This document shows positions 17,333 to 25,323 of a stretch of DNA of 64,000 bases, one piece after another (position 1 is the stretch's first letter; every line of letters begins with the position of its first letter). The DNA is from Pseudobutyrivibrio sp. ACV-2. GTDB taxonomy: Bacteria > Bacillota > Clostridia > Lachnospirales > Lachnospiraceae. The position numbers and the translations under genes were made by a program. The notes below the pieces were generated by a model. The model was given only the letters and a program-made list of their open reading frames with translations, searched no databases and was not told the origin of the DNA. The DNA lies in NCBI RefSeq assembly GCF_900107545.1, contig NZ_FNQZ01000009.1, forward strand, positions 62,001 through 126,000. The letters run 5' to 3'.

Positions 17333-18868
17333 TTATTGAGCTTTCTGTCTTTGAGAAACTGTCTTTAGAGCAAACAGTGTTCCTATCATAAGAATGATAC
17401 CGATAACCAGGCATACAAACCAATTTCTGATAAATCCTGAAATAATATAGGATACAAGCGACACACCAGCTACAGTAAATGCGTATGGAAGCTGAGTACT
17501 TACATGGGCAATATGGTTACAATCTGCACCAGCTGACGCCATGATAGTTGTATCTGAAATTGGTGAGCAGTGATCGCCACAAACAGCGCCTGCCATACAA
17601 GCTGAAATTGCAATAATCATAAGCTCGTTGTTTACATCGCCACCGAATACATTTACAACGATAGGAATAAGGATACCAAAGGTTCCCCAAGATGTTCCTG
17701 TGGCAAATGCAAGGAAAATACCTACAAGGAATACAAGTGCTGGAAGCAGACTCATAAGGGCGTGATTATCAGCAACATTAGCTACGATTCCTGCAACATA
17801 TTCCTTTGCTCCAAGAGAGTCTGTCATAGACTTTAAGGTCCATGCAAATGTAAGAACTAAAATAGCAGGTACCATAGACTTGAAGCCTTCTGGAATAGCA
17901 TTCATACATTCGTTGAAGCTAAGAACTCTTGTAATAAGGTAGAAAGCAATTGTGATTACAAGTGCAACTACTGAACCATAAACAAGTCCTACTGATGCAT
18001 CCGAATTTGAGAATGCATCTACAAATGACTCACCTGAGAAAAATCCGCCTGTGTAAATCATACCGATTACGTTGCAGATGATAAGTGCAGCGATTGGAAG
18101 TACAAGATGAATTACTGAGCCTCTCTCTGAAACTGGTGGATGAGGCTGGTCCTCAGCACCTGTAAGGGATGCACCGTGTTTCTTTTTCTCCTTAATAGCC
18201 GCTCTGTGATTAAGCTCTGCTAAATTCATTGCGCCGTAATCAAACTTCATATAAGTGATGGTAAACATCATTACAAGTGTAAGCAATGCATAGAAGTTGT
18301 AAGGAATGGCTCTGATGAAAAGTGTCAATCCATTTGCCCCATCGACGAAGCCTGTAACAGCTGCTGCCCACGAAGAAATAGGAGCGATGATACAAACAGG
18401 AGCTGCAGTAGCATCGATAAGATAAGCAAGCTTTTCACGGGAAATGCCATGCTTGTCAGTAACAGGTCGCATAACCGAACCTACTGTAAGGCAGTTGAAA
18501 TAATCGTCGATGAAAATAAGCATACCAAGGATGATTGTAGCAACCTGAGCTCCAGCTTTTGTTTTAACATGGGTTACTGCCCATTTACCAAATGCAGAAG
18601 AACCACCGGCTCTGTTCATAAGCATGACCATACTTCCAAGTACAACAAGGAAAATAAGAATACCTACGTTCCAGCTATCTGCAAGCTGACCAATCATACC
18701 ATCTACAAATATATGCTCCATGGCAGCTGTAAGATTAAATCCTGCGTATAAAAGTCCACCTGTAAAAATACCGATGAACAAAGAGGAGTAAACCTCTTTA
18801 GTGATAAGCGCTAACACGATAGCAATAAGTGGTGGTAACAGGGACCAAATTGTATTAGTAAATTCCAT
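17333..18868 (-). CDS. NhaC-family antiporter, candidate lysine transporter
   Basis: 511 residues with about 12 membrane segments. Characteristic NhaC-superfamily stretches are LIFIDDYFNCLTVGSVMRPVTDKH, FATGTSWGTFGI and AVCGDHCSPISDTTIMASAGA. The general family is annotated as Na+/H+ antiporters. Here its start overlaps dapA by 14 nt and the pair sits behind a lysine riboswitch. Lysine-riboswitch-controlled NhaC members have been proposed in the literature to be lysine transporters (LysW), so lysine transport is a reasonable inference, not shown. GAGGAGG in the dapA tail serves as ribosome site. Its own terminator follows the stop codon. Confidence 0.85.
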   Translation of the reverse strand: MEFTNTIWSLLPPLIAIVLALITKEVYSSLFIGIFTGGLLYAGFNLTAAMEHIFVDGMIGQLADSWNVGILIFLVVLGSMVMLMNRAGGSSAFGKWAVTHVKTKAGAQVATIILGMLIFIDDYFNCLTVGSVMRPVTDKHGISREKLAYLIDATAAPVCIIAPISSWAAAVTGFVDGANGLTLFIRAIPYNFYALLTLVMMFTITYMKFDYGAMNLAELNHRAAIKEKKKHGASLTGAEDQPHPPVSERGSVIHLVLPIAALIICNVIGMIYTGGFFSGESFVDAFSNSDASVGLVYGSVVALVITIAFYLITRVLSFNECMNAIPEGFKSMVPAILVLTFAWTLKSMTDSLGAKEYVAGIVANVADNHALMSLLPALVFLVGIFLAFATGTSWGTFGILIPIVVNVFGGDVNNELMIIAISACMAGAVCGDHCSPISDTTIMASAGADCNHIAHVSTQLPYAFTVAGVSLVSYIISGFIRNWFVCLVIGIILMIGTLFALKTVSQRQKAQ

Positions 18869-19739
18869 AAGACTTCATAGCCTCCTCTAAAGTTTTTGCG
18901 TGGGCATCTTCCATTTCAGTCAAAGGCTTTCTGAGTGGACCTGCCTCAAATCCCATAATGTTAAGAGCCTTCTTAACTGGGATTGGATTAACCTCTGAGA
19001 ATAATGCATCAATAAGTGGCAATGCCTCAAGCTGCATTTTGGCTGCCTTCTTGAAATCGTTATCGAGGCATGCCTGGCACAAATCATGCGTCTGCTGTGG
19101 AGCAACATTTGAAAGAACCGAGATAACTCCAAGACCACCAAGTGACATGATTGGCACAATCTGGTCATCATTTCCTGAGTAAACATCGATGCAACCATCT
19201 GCAAGCTGAAGGAGTTTTGCAATCTGAGAAAGATTTCCACTGGCTTCTTTAATTGCAACGATGTTATCCACATCTTTTGCAAGTTTTACCGCTGTTTCAG
19301 GTAAAATGTTGCAGCCTGTTCTTGATGGAACATTATATAAAATGCAAGGAAGCGAGATTGCATCTGCTGTATCCTTAAAATGAACGTAAAGTCCTTTTTG
19401 AGTAGCTTTGTTATAGTATGGTGTAACCAAAAGCACTGCATCAGCGCCTGCCTTTTCAGCCTCCTGTGAAAGATAGATAGCTGTCTCAGTTGAATTTGAA
19501 CCTGTACCTGCGATGACAGGGACTCTATGATTTACAGTCTGTACACAATGCTTGATAACATCTATATGCTCCTCGTGGGAAAGGGTTGATGCCTCGCCTG
19601 TAGTTCCACAGATAACGATTGCATCGGTGTTGTTTTTGATTTGGAATTCAATAAGGTTGTCCAGGTTTTCGTAGTTTACGGAACCGTCGTTATTGAATGG
19701 TGTTGCGATAGCAACAGCTGCGCCAGTAAAAATGCTCAT
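18855..19739 (-). CDS. dapA: 4-hydroxy-tetrahydrodipicolinate synthase
   Basis: A 294-residue TIM-barrel aldolase condensing pyruvate with aspartate semialdehyde, the first committed step to diaminopimelate and lysine. The Schiff-base Lys is in VAIKEASGN; the Tyr in LYNVPSRTG and the GTTGEASTLS loop are conserved. AGGAGG stands 7 bp before the ATG. Expression should fall when lysine binds the riboswitch at 19944-20108. The 3' end overlaps the NhaC gene. Together with lysA at 6-7 kb this shows a diaminopimelate pathway, although the genes are not clustered. Confidence 0.96.
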   Translation of the reverse strand: MSIFTGAAVAIATPFNNDGSVNYENLDNLIEFQIKNNTDAIVICGTTGEASTLSHEEHIDVIKHCVQTVNHRVPVIAGTGSNSTETAIYLSQEAEKAGADAVLLVTPYYNKATQKGLYVHFKDTADAISLPCILYNVPSRTGCNILPETAVKLAKDVDNIVAIKEASGNLSQIAKLLQLADGCIDVYSGNDDQIVPIMSLGGLGVISVLSNVAPQQTHDLCQACLDNDFKKAAKMQLEALPLIDALFSEVNPIPVKKALNIMGFEAGPLRKPLTEMEDAHAKTLEEAMKSYGIY

Positions 19740-19778
19740 CTCATATCCTCCTGCTTACTTGACAAATAATTTAGTCCG

Positions 19779-19852
19779 CCGTCCATATCGCTATATACCA
19801 TTTTTAATATCGCTTGCGCTATACTCATTAAAAATGGCATATAGCGATACGG
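19779..19852 (-). repeat. Second copy of the conserved-core hairpin, in the dapA leader
   Basis: Inner arms CCATTTTTAAT (19798-19808) and ATTAAAAATGG (19827-19837) enclose the core ATCGCTTGCGCTATACTC (19809-19826). Outer arms TATCGCTATAT (19786-19796) and ATATAGCGATA (19839-19849) pair perfectly. It differs from the 13.7-kb copy in the arms, where GAG/CTC is replaced by AAT/ATT, keeping pairing. It lies between the riboswitch terminator and the dapA ribosome site, with no T run after it. Confidence 0.85.
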
Positions 19853-19886
19853 CCGGCTCATTTAAATTTTAGACAAACAACAAAAT

Positions 19887-19917
19887 AAAAGCTGCCCACG
19901 TTAAATGGACAGCTTTT
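19887..19917 (-). terminator. Riboswitch terminator upstream of dapA
   Basis: Leftward AAAAGCTGTCCA pairs with TGGGCAGCTTTT around a short loop with one mismatch. It sits about 27 nt after the aptamer, as expected for the expression platform of a lysine riboswitch. Confidence 0.8.
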
Positions 19918-19943
19918 TGCGTTTACGTTCTACGATTTATCAT

Positions 19944-20108
19944 GATAGCTCCCCATTTATTTCTAAATGACAGTCATACGGATGTTATCCGTATGCCCAA
20001 GACTTACGTCTACAGACGACGCACTCTTTCGGCGAAATTCCCTTTTATCTCATATCACTTGGGCCTGTCCCATCAATGAGATTACTAATGTTTCTCGCAA
20101 CCTCTATC
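19944..20108 (-). promoter_or_regulatory. Lysine riboswitch (L-box) aptamer
   Basis: The minus strand shows the conserved L-box elements in order. P1 is GATAG (20104-20108) with CTATC (19944-19948). GATAGAGGTTGCG, an AGTA element, TTTCGCCGAAAG (GCCGAAG-like), GACTGTCAT and GGGGAGCTATC follow. The last two correspond to GGCTGTCAAG and GGAGGGCTATC of the Bacillus subtilis lysC leader. Lysine binding should favour the terminator at 19887-19917 and switch off dapA and the NhaC gene. Confidence 0.9.
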
Positions 20109-20126
20109 TTTTATTAAGTTGTGTTT

Positions 20127-20155
20127 ATACTAAACCTATGCGTGGTGCATGTCAA
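20127..20155 (-). promoter_or_regulatory. Promoter of the dapA riboswitch transcript
   Basis: Leftward TTGACA (20150-20155) and TAGTAT (20127-20132) with a 17-bp spacer, placing the start about 10 nt before riboswitch helix P1. Confidence 0.85.
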
Positions 20156-20226
20156 CATAAAATTGATAAAGAAAGATGTGAATGTTAAAATATTTTTAGA
20201 TTTGAATTCTAACGAGGATGAGTTGT

Positions 20227-21030
20227 ATGAAAAATTTAAACAAAAAACTATTGGCAGTTTTACTTAGCGCCTCAATCATTGTGACAGGTGTGGTCGGTTC
20301 TTCTACCACCGCCGATGCCAAGAAAAAATCTGCCAAATCTACTAAATCAAACAACATAGTTGTTGTGTTGGATGCTGGCCACGACTCAGCGCATTTTGGG
20401 TGCCATACTGACAGATTTATTGAGGAAACTGCGAATCTATATATCGCTTACTACTGCAAGCAGGAGCTGGAAAAATACAATGATGTCACCGTGTATATGA
20501 CACGCTACGGCTTTGAGTGCCCTTATGGTCTTGAGGAAAATAACAAGGCCGACTGCCTTTCTAATAGGGTGGACTTTGCAAAATCTGTTAAGGCTGATGT
20601 GCTGGTTTCACTTCACAACGACTATGATCCTGATTTGGATGTCACACAAAACGGTTCTAAAATAATCGTTCCAAATCAAAACTATAAACCTGATATTTCT
20701 AACAAAGGAATCGCCCTTGGTCAGTCTATTCTTACCCAGCTTACGACTACAGGCCTGAATATCAACGATTGGAAACTCTGCCCTAACGGAACCGGCATTG
20801 TTACCAGAGATTCGTCGTCAAGTACCTATCCTGATGGCTCAGCCAAGGACTACTATGCCCTTATCAACAAATCTAAAACCGCAGGCTTTACCTGCGTAAT
20901 TGTTGAGCATGGATTCTGCACCAACGAGTCCGATTTGACAAATCATTTGAGCACGCCTGAGCAATACCAGGAGCTTGGTATAGCTGACGCAACGGGCATC
21001 GCAAACTACTATGGATTAAAATTAAAATAA
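20227..21030 (+). CDS. Secreted N-acetylmuramoyl-L-alanine amidase
   Basis: About 267 residues. A signal peptide (KKLLAVLLSASIIVTGVVG, ending near ADA) is followed by a Lys/Ser-rich linker and an Amidase_3 domain. Zinc ligands and catalytic residues are visible: His in LDAGHDS, Glu in IEETANL, His in SLHND and Glu in VEHGF. It cuts the bond between muramic acid and the stem peptide outside the membrane. Start: ATG at 20227 is about 10 bp after GAGG; the ATG at 20218 overlaps that ribosome site. It is transcribed away from dapA and 18 bp before a K+ channel gene. Confidence 0.9.
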   Translation: MKNLNKKLLAVLLSASIIVTGVVGSSTTADAKKKSAKSTKSNNIVVVLDAGHDSAHFGCHTDRFIEETANLYIAYYCKQELEKYNDVTVYMTRYGFECPYGLEENNKADCLSNRVDFAKSVKADVLVSLHNDYDPDLDVTQNGSKIIVPNQNYKPDISNKGIALGQSILTQLTTTGLNINDWKLCPNGTGIVTRDSSSSTYPDGSAKDYYALINKSKTAGFTCVIVEHGFCTNESDLTNHLSTPEQYQELGIADATGIANYYGLKLK

Positions 21031-21054
21031 TCGATTTCTACGGGAGAAGTGAAG

Positions 21055-22023
21055 TTGAAAAAACTAAGCAAAGAAAGAATTTATCATATTATTCAAATTG
21101 GAAATAAGGGGGATATTTTAAGTCAGGCCTTTGACATTTTTATCACCATTACAATTTGTCTAAATATATTAGTGATGGTGCTACAAACTTACGATCAGCT
21201 GGCTCCATTTTATCCTGTCTTTGATGTCATTTCATTCATCACTATTCTCATATTCTGCGTGGAATACGCTCTTAGGATTTGGACTGCCGATTATCTTTTT
21301 CCTGAAGTTCCACACAAAAACGCCATCATAAAATTCCTATTATCTTACGATGGCGTTGTAGATTTACTCACTATTCTTCCATTTTTCTTTCTTTCAGGAT
21401 TTGTGGCATTTAGAATTCTTCGAGTTATAAGAATCTTTCATCTTTTTCGAATTAATGGTCAATACGATTCATTCGCCATTATATTTGCTGTCATGAAGGA
21501 AAAGAAAAACCAGATTTGGTCTTCACTTGTCATCATCATGATTCTGATGCTGGCAAGCTCTATAGGCATTTATTATGCCGAGCACGAGGCCCAGCCTTAT
21601 GCCTTCAAAAATGCATTCTCAGGAATGTGGTGGTCTGTGTCTACTGTTCTGACCGTTGGATACGGTGATCTTTATCCAGTCACTACCATGGGTAGGATTA
21701 TGGCTATCTGCACCGCTTTTTTAGGTGTGGGTGTTGTGGCTGTTCCAACAGGTATTATCAGTGCTGGTTTTGTTGAGCACTATTCCAAGGCAAAGCTTCA
21801 GGCCAAATTTGCAAACGATGAGCACATCGATATGCTCACTGTCAAAGTCAACGATGCTCACTGCTGGAACGGACTTAAAGTATCAGAAATTGGCACACCA
21901 GACCACTTCAATCCATGTGTGATTATGCGCGATGGCGAAGCCCTTGTTCCTACTTCAGATTTATCACTTAAGCCTGGGGATACTGTTATTCTTGCGGCAG
22001 ATACTTACCTGTCTCCACTTTAG
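21055..22023 (+). CDS. Voltage-gated potassium channel with C-terminal TrkA-C domain
   Basis: About 323 residues. Six membrane helices, with an S4-type voltage sensor having Arg every third position (FRILRVIRIFHLFRI) and the K+ filter TVGYGDLYP between S5 and S6. The cytoplasmic tail (about 240-323) looks like a TrkA-C ligand-binding domain (VKVNDAHCWNGLKVSEIG and SLKPGDTVILAAD). Start: GGGAG at 21042-21046 is 8 bp before a TTG at 21055 but only 2 bp before the in-frame GTG at 21049, so TTG is preferred. The gene converges on the GGDEF gene with a 4-nt overlap of the stop codons and no terminator between them. Confidence 0.9.
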   Translation: MKKLSKERIYHIIQIGNKGDILSQAFDIFITITICLNILVMVLQTYDQLAPFYPVFDVISFITILIFCVEYALRIWTADYLFPEVPHKNAIIKFLLSYDGVVDLLTILPFFFLSGFVAFRILRVIRIFHLFRINGQYDSFAIIFAVMKEKKNQIWSSLVIIMILMLASSIGIYYAEHEAQPYAFKNAFSGMWWSVSTVLTVGYGDLYPVTTMGRIMAICTAFLGVGVVAVPTGIISAGFVEHYSKAKLQAKFANDEHIDMLTVKVNDAHCWNGLKVSEIGTPDHFNPCVIMRDGEALVPTSDLSLKPGDTVILAADTYLSPL

Positions 22024-23516
22024 CGGCCAGATAATCTGGTCACAGCATTATGAAATTCCTCATCAGGCAAATCCATTGCCAGAATGTCATCTGCTTTTAG
22101 TTCCTTTGCATAGGCTTCTGCCTTTTTGGTATTTACAACTGCAATAACTGGAATTTTGGCAAAGGACTCTCGCTGCTTAAGATATTTGATTGCGAATACT
22201 CCTAAGCCCTCATCGATATCCAGTTCGATCATAATGATTTTTATCTGGTCATGATACCTGCTAACCACACGTAAAGCCTCATCATCGTTTGCCGCATGTA
22301 TTACGTGGAATCGTTTGCCCTCTTCTTCAAATAATCTAGCCACTGCTTCATGCTTTTCTTTGCTCATAATCAGCAGTGAGTCTCTATCTACTATGTCATC
22401 CTCAATTACCCAGGTTGTGCAACAATTTTTCCCTATTATTTTTGATTTATACAAGGCATCATCCGCCAATGAAAAAATGGTCTCTCGTTTCAAATCACCT
22501 GAACCGATTACTGCTCCAATACTTGCAGTAACTCTATGCTCTCCGCCTAGATTTATGTCACCTATAAACATCTGAAGGGCTGTGCATCTGGAATGCAAAA
22601 TGTTTTCATCTGACATTCTAGGCATCACAACTACAAATTCATCGCCTCCGTAACGTCCCACAATATCGTAAGCACGGAAGTTTTCAATCAAAAGCTGCCC
22701 CACTCTTTCCAGAAGCATATCGCCTGTACTGTGACCTAAATTGTCATTTACATATTTAAAATCATCCAGGTCGATGACGCACATAGCGCAGGATTCCTCT
22801 GGCTTTTTCTTCTCAAAATAGCAATCCATGTGTTCAATTAATGCATTTTTATTTAGCACATGGGTCAATTTGTCCAGCGCACTAAGTCTTGTGACTTCCT
22901 TCATTGACAAAGTTTCTCTTGCTCTCATCTCCAAAATGATTCTTGCAGAGATAAATGAAATCACATAGGCACAAATTGAAATATATAAATCACGGATAAA
23001 GCCGTCTATTGGTTTGGCAATATATGAGAAAATCAGAAGAATTGATAGAACTACCGCTTCCTCAAAACAGTATTTGTAGGTTCTGTCGATGAAAAGCATA
23101 GGCAGTGCGATTACGGCAATTGGAAGCCAAATCGCCTGTCCGGCAGGTGCTTCAAATATGTCTATTGCAGCAAGAATCACACCAAGGAAAAAATAAAAAG
23201 TACAACAAATAGCCGCAGTTTTGGCAGTGCTAATCTGCCCCTTGTTTTTTAAAGTGTAAATATTGATAAACAGATATATCACAAGCAACGGAACAGGGGA
23301 AAGATGAATTAAAGAAACGTGGAAATTATCCAATAGAAAACCAGAAATAGTAAGCATAAAAATATAAACTATAGATATATACATGCAGCTTTTTCTAAGC
23401 ATGTATAAATTATTATCGTCTATAGTATCCATGCATTCTCTAAAATACTTGCCAATAACATAATTGTCATCTTTATAATATTTTAACTGTTTACTAATCG
23501 TTTCCTTGAGACGCAA
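22020..23516 (-). CDS. Membrane diguanylate cyclase with C-terminal receiver-like domain
   Basis: About 498 residues. Six membrane helices (about 45-205) precede a GGDEF domain with the active motif GRYGGDEFVVVMPR, so c-di-GMP synthesis is likely. I see no RxxD inhibitory site at the usual place. The last 120 residues (LLIMSKEKHEAVARLFEEEG ... IIMIELDID ... IPVIAVVNTKKAEAYAKEL) resemble a receiver domain placed after the cyclase; the Asp position reads ELDIDEG. Start: the frame stays open to 23678, but that runs back through the terminator of the upstream gene; a TTG at 23516 preceded by AAAGGT is more credible. A GGDEF domain before a receiver is an uncommon order. Confidence 0.85.
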   Translation of the reverse strand: MRLKETISKQLKYYKDDNYVIGKYFRECMDTIDDNNLYMLRKSCMYISIVYIFMLTISGFLLDNFHVSLIHLSPVPLLVIYLFINIYTLKNKGQISTAKTAAICCTFYFFLGVILAAIDIFEAPAGQAIWLPIAVIALPMLFIDRTYKYCFEEAVVLSILLIFSYIAKPIDGFIRDLYISICAYVISFISARIILEMRARETLSMKEVTRLSALDKLTHVLNKNALIEHMDCYFEKKKPEESCAMCVIDLDDFKYVNDNLGHSTGDMLLERVGQLLIENFRAYDIVGRYGGDEFVVVMPRMSDENILHSRCTALQMFIGDINLGGEHRVTASIGAVIGSGDLKRETIFSLADDALYKSKIIGKNCCTTWVIEDDIVDRDSLLIMSKEKHEAVARLFEEEGKRFHVIHAANDDEALRVVSRYHDQIKIIMIELDIDEGLGVFAIKYLKQRESFAKIPVIAVVNTKKAEAYAKELKADDILAMDLPDEEFHNAVTRLSGR

Positions 23517-23629
23517 AATAATTATACCTTTACAGAAAACTAACAATAGTGCACCATACACCTTTAATCTATCAAAATTTTTCCTCTCATTGTTGTGTAT
23601 TATGTGAATATAATGTGAAATTTGATACA

Positions 23630-23662
23630 AAAAATGCTGTGGGGCATAATTTACCTCACAGC
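23630..23662 (-). terminator. Terminator of the aldo/keto reductase gene
   Basis: Leftward GCTGTGAGG and CCCCACAGC pair with one mismatch across a 9-nt loop and run into ATTTTTT, 16 bp after the reductase stop codon. Confidence 0.8.
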
Positions 23663-23677
23663 CTGTATATTTATCCA

Positions 23678-24853
23678 TTATTTAATCAATACTTTTCTTG
23701 AAATATCAATACCTATTTTGTATGGAAGTGGCCTCAAATCTCGGTCTGCCTCCTTTAATTTTTCCCTGATACTTATATGCTGTGGACAGTGTTGCTCACA
23801 TTTTCCGCAACCAATGCACTGGGATGCAAAGCCTGGCTCTTTTCTAAGCCCCATGTTTTGTGCAAACTCAAATCTGGCAGCCGATTTTTTCTCCATATAC
23901 ATCAGGTTGTAGTAATGGAAATTGCCTGGAATATCCACTCCCTTAGGGCATGGCATACAGTATCTACAGCCTGTGCAGCCTACCTTTTCACGCTCTTTAA
24001 TAATGGTCTTTATCTGTTCAACCAGGGTGAAATCATCTTCATTAAAGTCCCCTGCATTGGTATTTGATGCAATCCTTACGTTTTCATCAAGCATCTCCAT
24101 GGAATTCATTCCTGATAACACACAGGTAACCTGAGGCTGATTCCATAGCCATTTCAGGCCCAATTCTGCAGGAGTGTAGCCCTTGTCGGAGGCAGCCAAA
24201 AGCTGTTTTGCTTTATCAGGAAGATTTACAAGCTTTCCACCTCTAAGTGGTTCCATAATTACCACAGGAATCCCCTTTTCAGCGGCAGCCATCAAACCTT
24301 TGCGGCCAGCCTGGGAATTTTCATCCAGATAATTGTACTGAATCTGACAAAAATCCCAATCATAGGAGTTTAAGATTTTGAGGAACATTTCTGTGTCCCC
24401 ATGATATGAAAAGCCTATATTTCTAATAGCTCCACTAGCCTTTTTATCCTCAATCCACTGTTTGATTTCTAATGTGTTCAGATGCTCCCACTCACTATAG
24501 TCAGTAAACATGTGCATCAAATAATAATCTATATAATCAGTCCTGAGCCTAGATAATTCCTCTTTGAAGGTTTTTTCTATCTGCTCCTTTGAGCGCATCA
24601 AATACTGTGGCAGCTTTGTGGCGATATTAACATTTTTGCGCTGACCACTTTCCTCTAGAATCCTTCCCAGAGCTTCCTCGCTTCCCGGATAAATATAGGC
24701 GGTATCGAAATAATTAACGCCTGCCTCTATGGCATGAATAATCTCAGATTTTGTCTTTTCATAGTCAACAGCGGTGCCCTTTTTTGTAAAACGCATGCAG
24801 CCGTAACCAAGCTGTGAAATATCATTTCCATATCTGTCTTTTCTGTATAACAT
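23678..24853 (-). CDS. Aldo/keto reductase with C-terminal 4Fe-4S domain
   Basis: 391 residues. The N-terminal 280 residues form an AKR TIM barrel (LGYGCMRF, ETKSEI... VNYFDTAYIYPGSE, IDYYLMHMF). The C-terminal part adds two Cys-rich motifs, CTGCRYCMPCPKGVDIP and CIGCGKCEQHCPQHI, enough for two iron-sulfur clusters or one cluster plus remnants. This is the common anaerobe-type fusion, likely passing electrons between NAD(P)H or ferredoxin and a carbonyl substrate; substrate unknown. It is a single gene with its own terminator. Confidence 0.9.
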   Translation of the reverse strand: MLYRKDRYGNDISQLGYGCMRFTKKGTAVDYEKTKSEIIHAIEAGVNYFDTAYIYPGSEEALGRILEESGQRKNVNIATKLPQYLMRSKEQIEKTFKEELSRLRTDYIDYYLMHMFTDYSEWEHLNTLEIKQWIEDKKASGAIRNIGFSYHGDTEMFLKILNSYDWDFCQIQYNYLDENSQAGRKGLMAAAEKGIPVVIMEPLRGGKLVNLPDKAKQLLAASDKGYTPAELGLKWLWNQPQVTCVLSGMNSMEMLDENVRIASNTNAGDFNEDDFTLVEQIKTIIKEREKVGCTGCRYCMPCPKGVDIPGNFHYYNLMYMEKKSAARFEFAQNMGLRKEPGFASQCIGCGKCEQHCPQHISIREKLKEADRDLRPLPYKIGIDISRKVLIK

Positions 24854-25021
24854 TTGCTCGCTCTCCTTTTACCTGACTTCTATTATACAATATTTGATAT
24901 TGAATAAAATACGGTTTTGTGCTAAATAATTGCGTGTAAGTTTTATTTATTGAGGAGGTTTTCTATGATTTTATGCCAATAATTTCAATATTTTGGTCAG
25001 AACGAATCACGCTTCTATTCT

Positions 25022-25218
25022 GCGCAACCGTTGCGCTAATTAGTGTAATTATAGCCAAATATAACAAAACGTATTTGTAGTTATTTCCGAAAAACATCCA
25101 CCCATATTGACACACATGCGCATTATCATTTATTTTGAATATCAGATGGTGGCTGGAAACGTTTCCATGATTGAGGGGCTGCGAAACCGTTTGCGCACCG
25201 CTATGGGGCCCATATAAA
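25022..25218 (+). promoter_or_regulatory. Amylase promoter with three LacI-family operators
   Basis: Three palindromes resemble LacI/CcpA-family sites: GCGCAACCGTTGCGC (25022-25036), TGGAAACGTTTCCA (25154-25167, close to a catabolite-responsive cre element) and GCGAAACCGTTTGCGC (25181-25196). The third overlaps the -35 TTGCGC (25191-25196), which is 16 bp from TATAAA (25213-25218). Repression by CcpA and a maltose-type LacI regulator is likely. The rest of the 470-bp gap is AT-rich, with nothing else recognised. Confidence 0.75.
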
Positions 25219-25323
25219 ATTTCTACGAGTAGCCATTTGGGGCTCGCAGAAGAAATGTAACGCCAGATAATATTTTATCTGGGAGAATAAATATTGTTGG
25301 GAAAAAATTGGGAGGGTTATAAA

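Noticed and set aside
23516-23678. N-terminal extension of the diguanylate cyclase up to the reductase stop codon
   Set aside because: It would translate through a good terminator of the upstream gene and has no ribosome site; a TTG at 23516 fits better.
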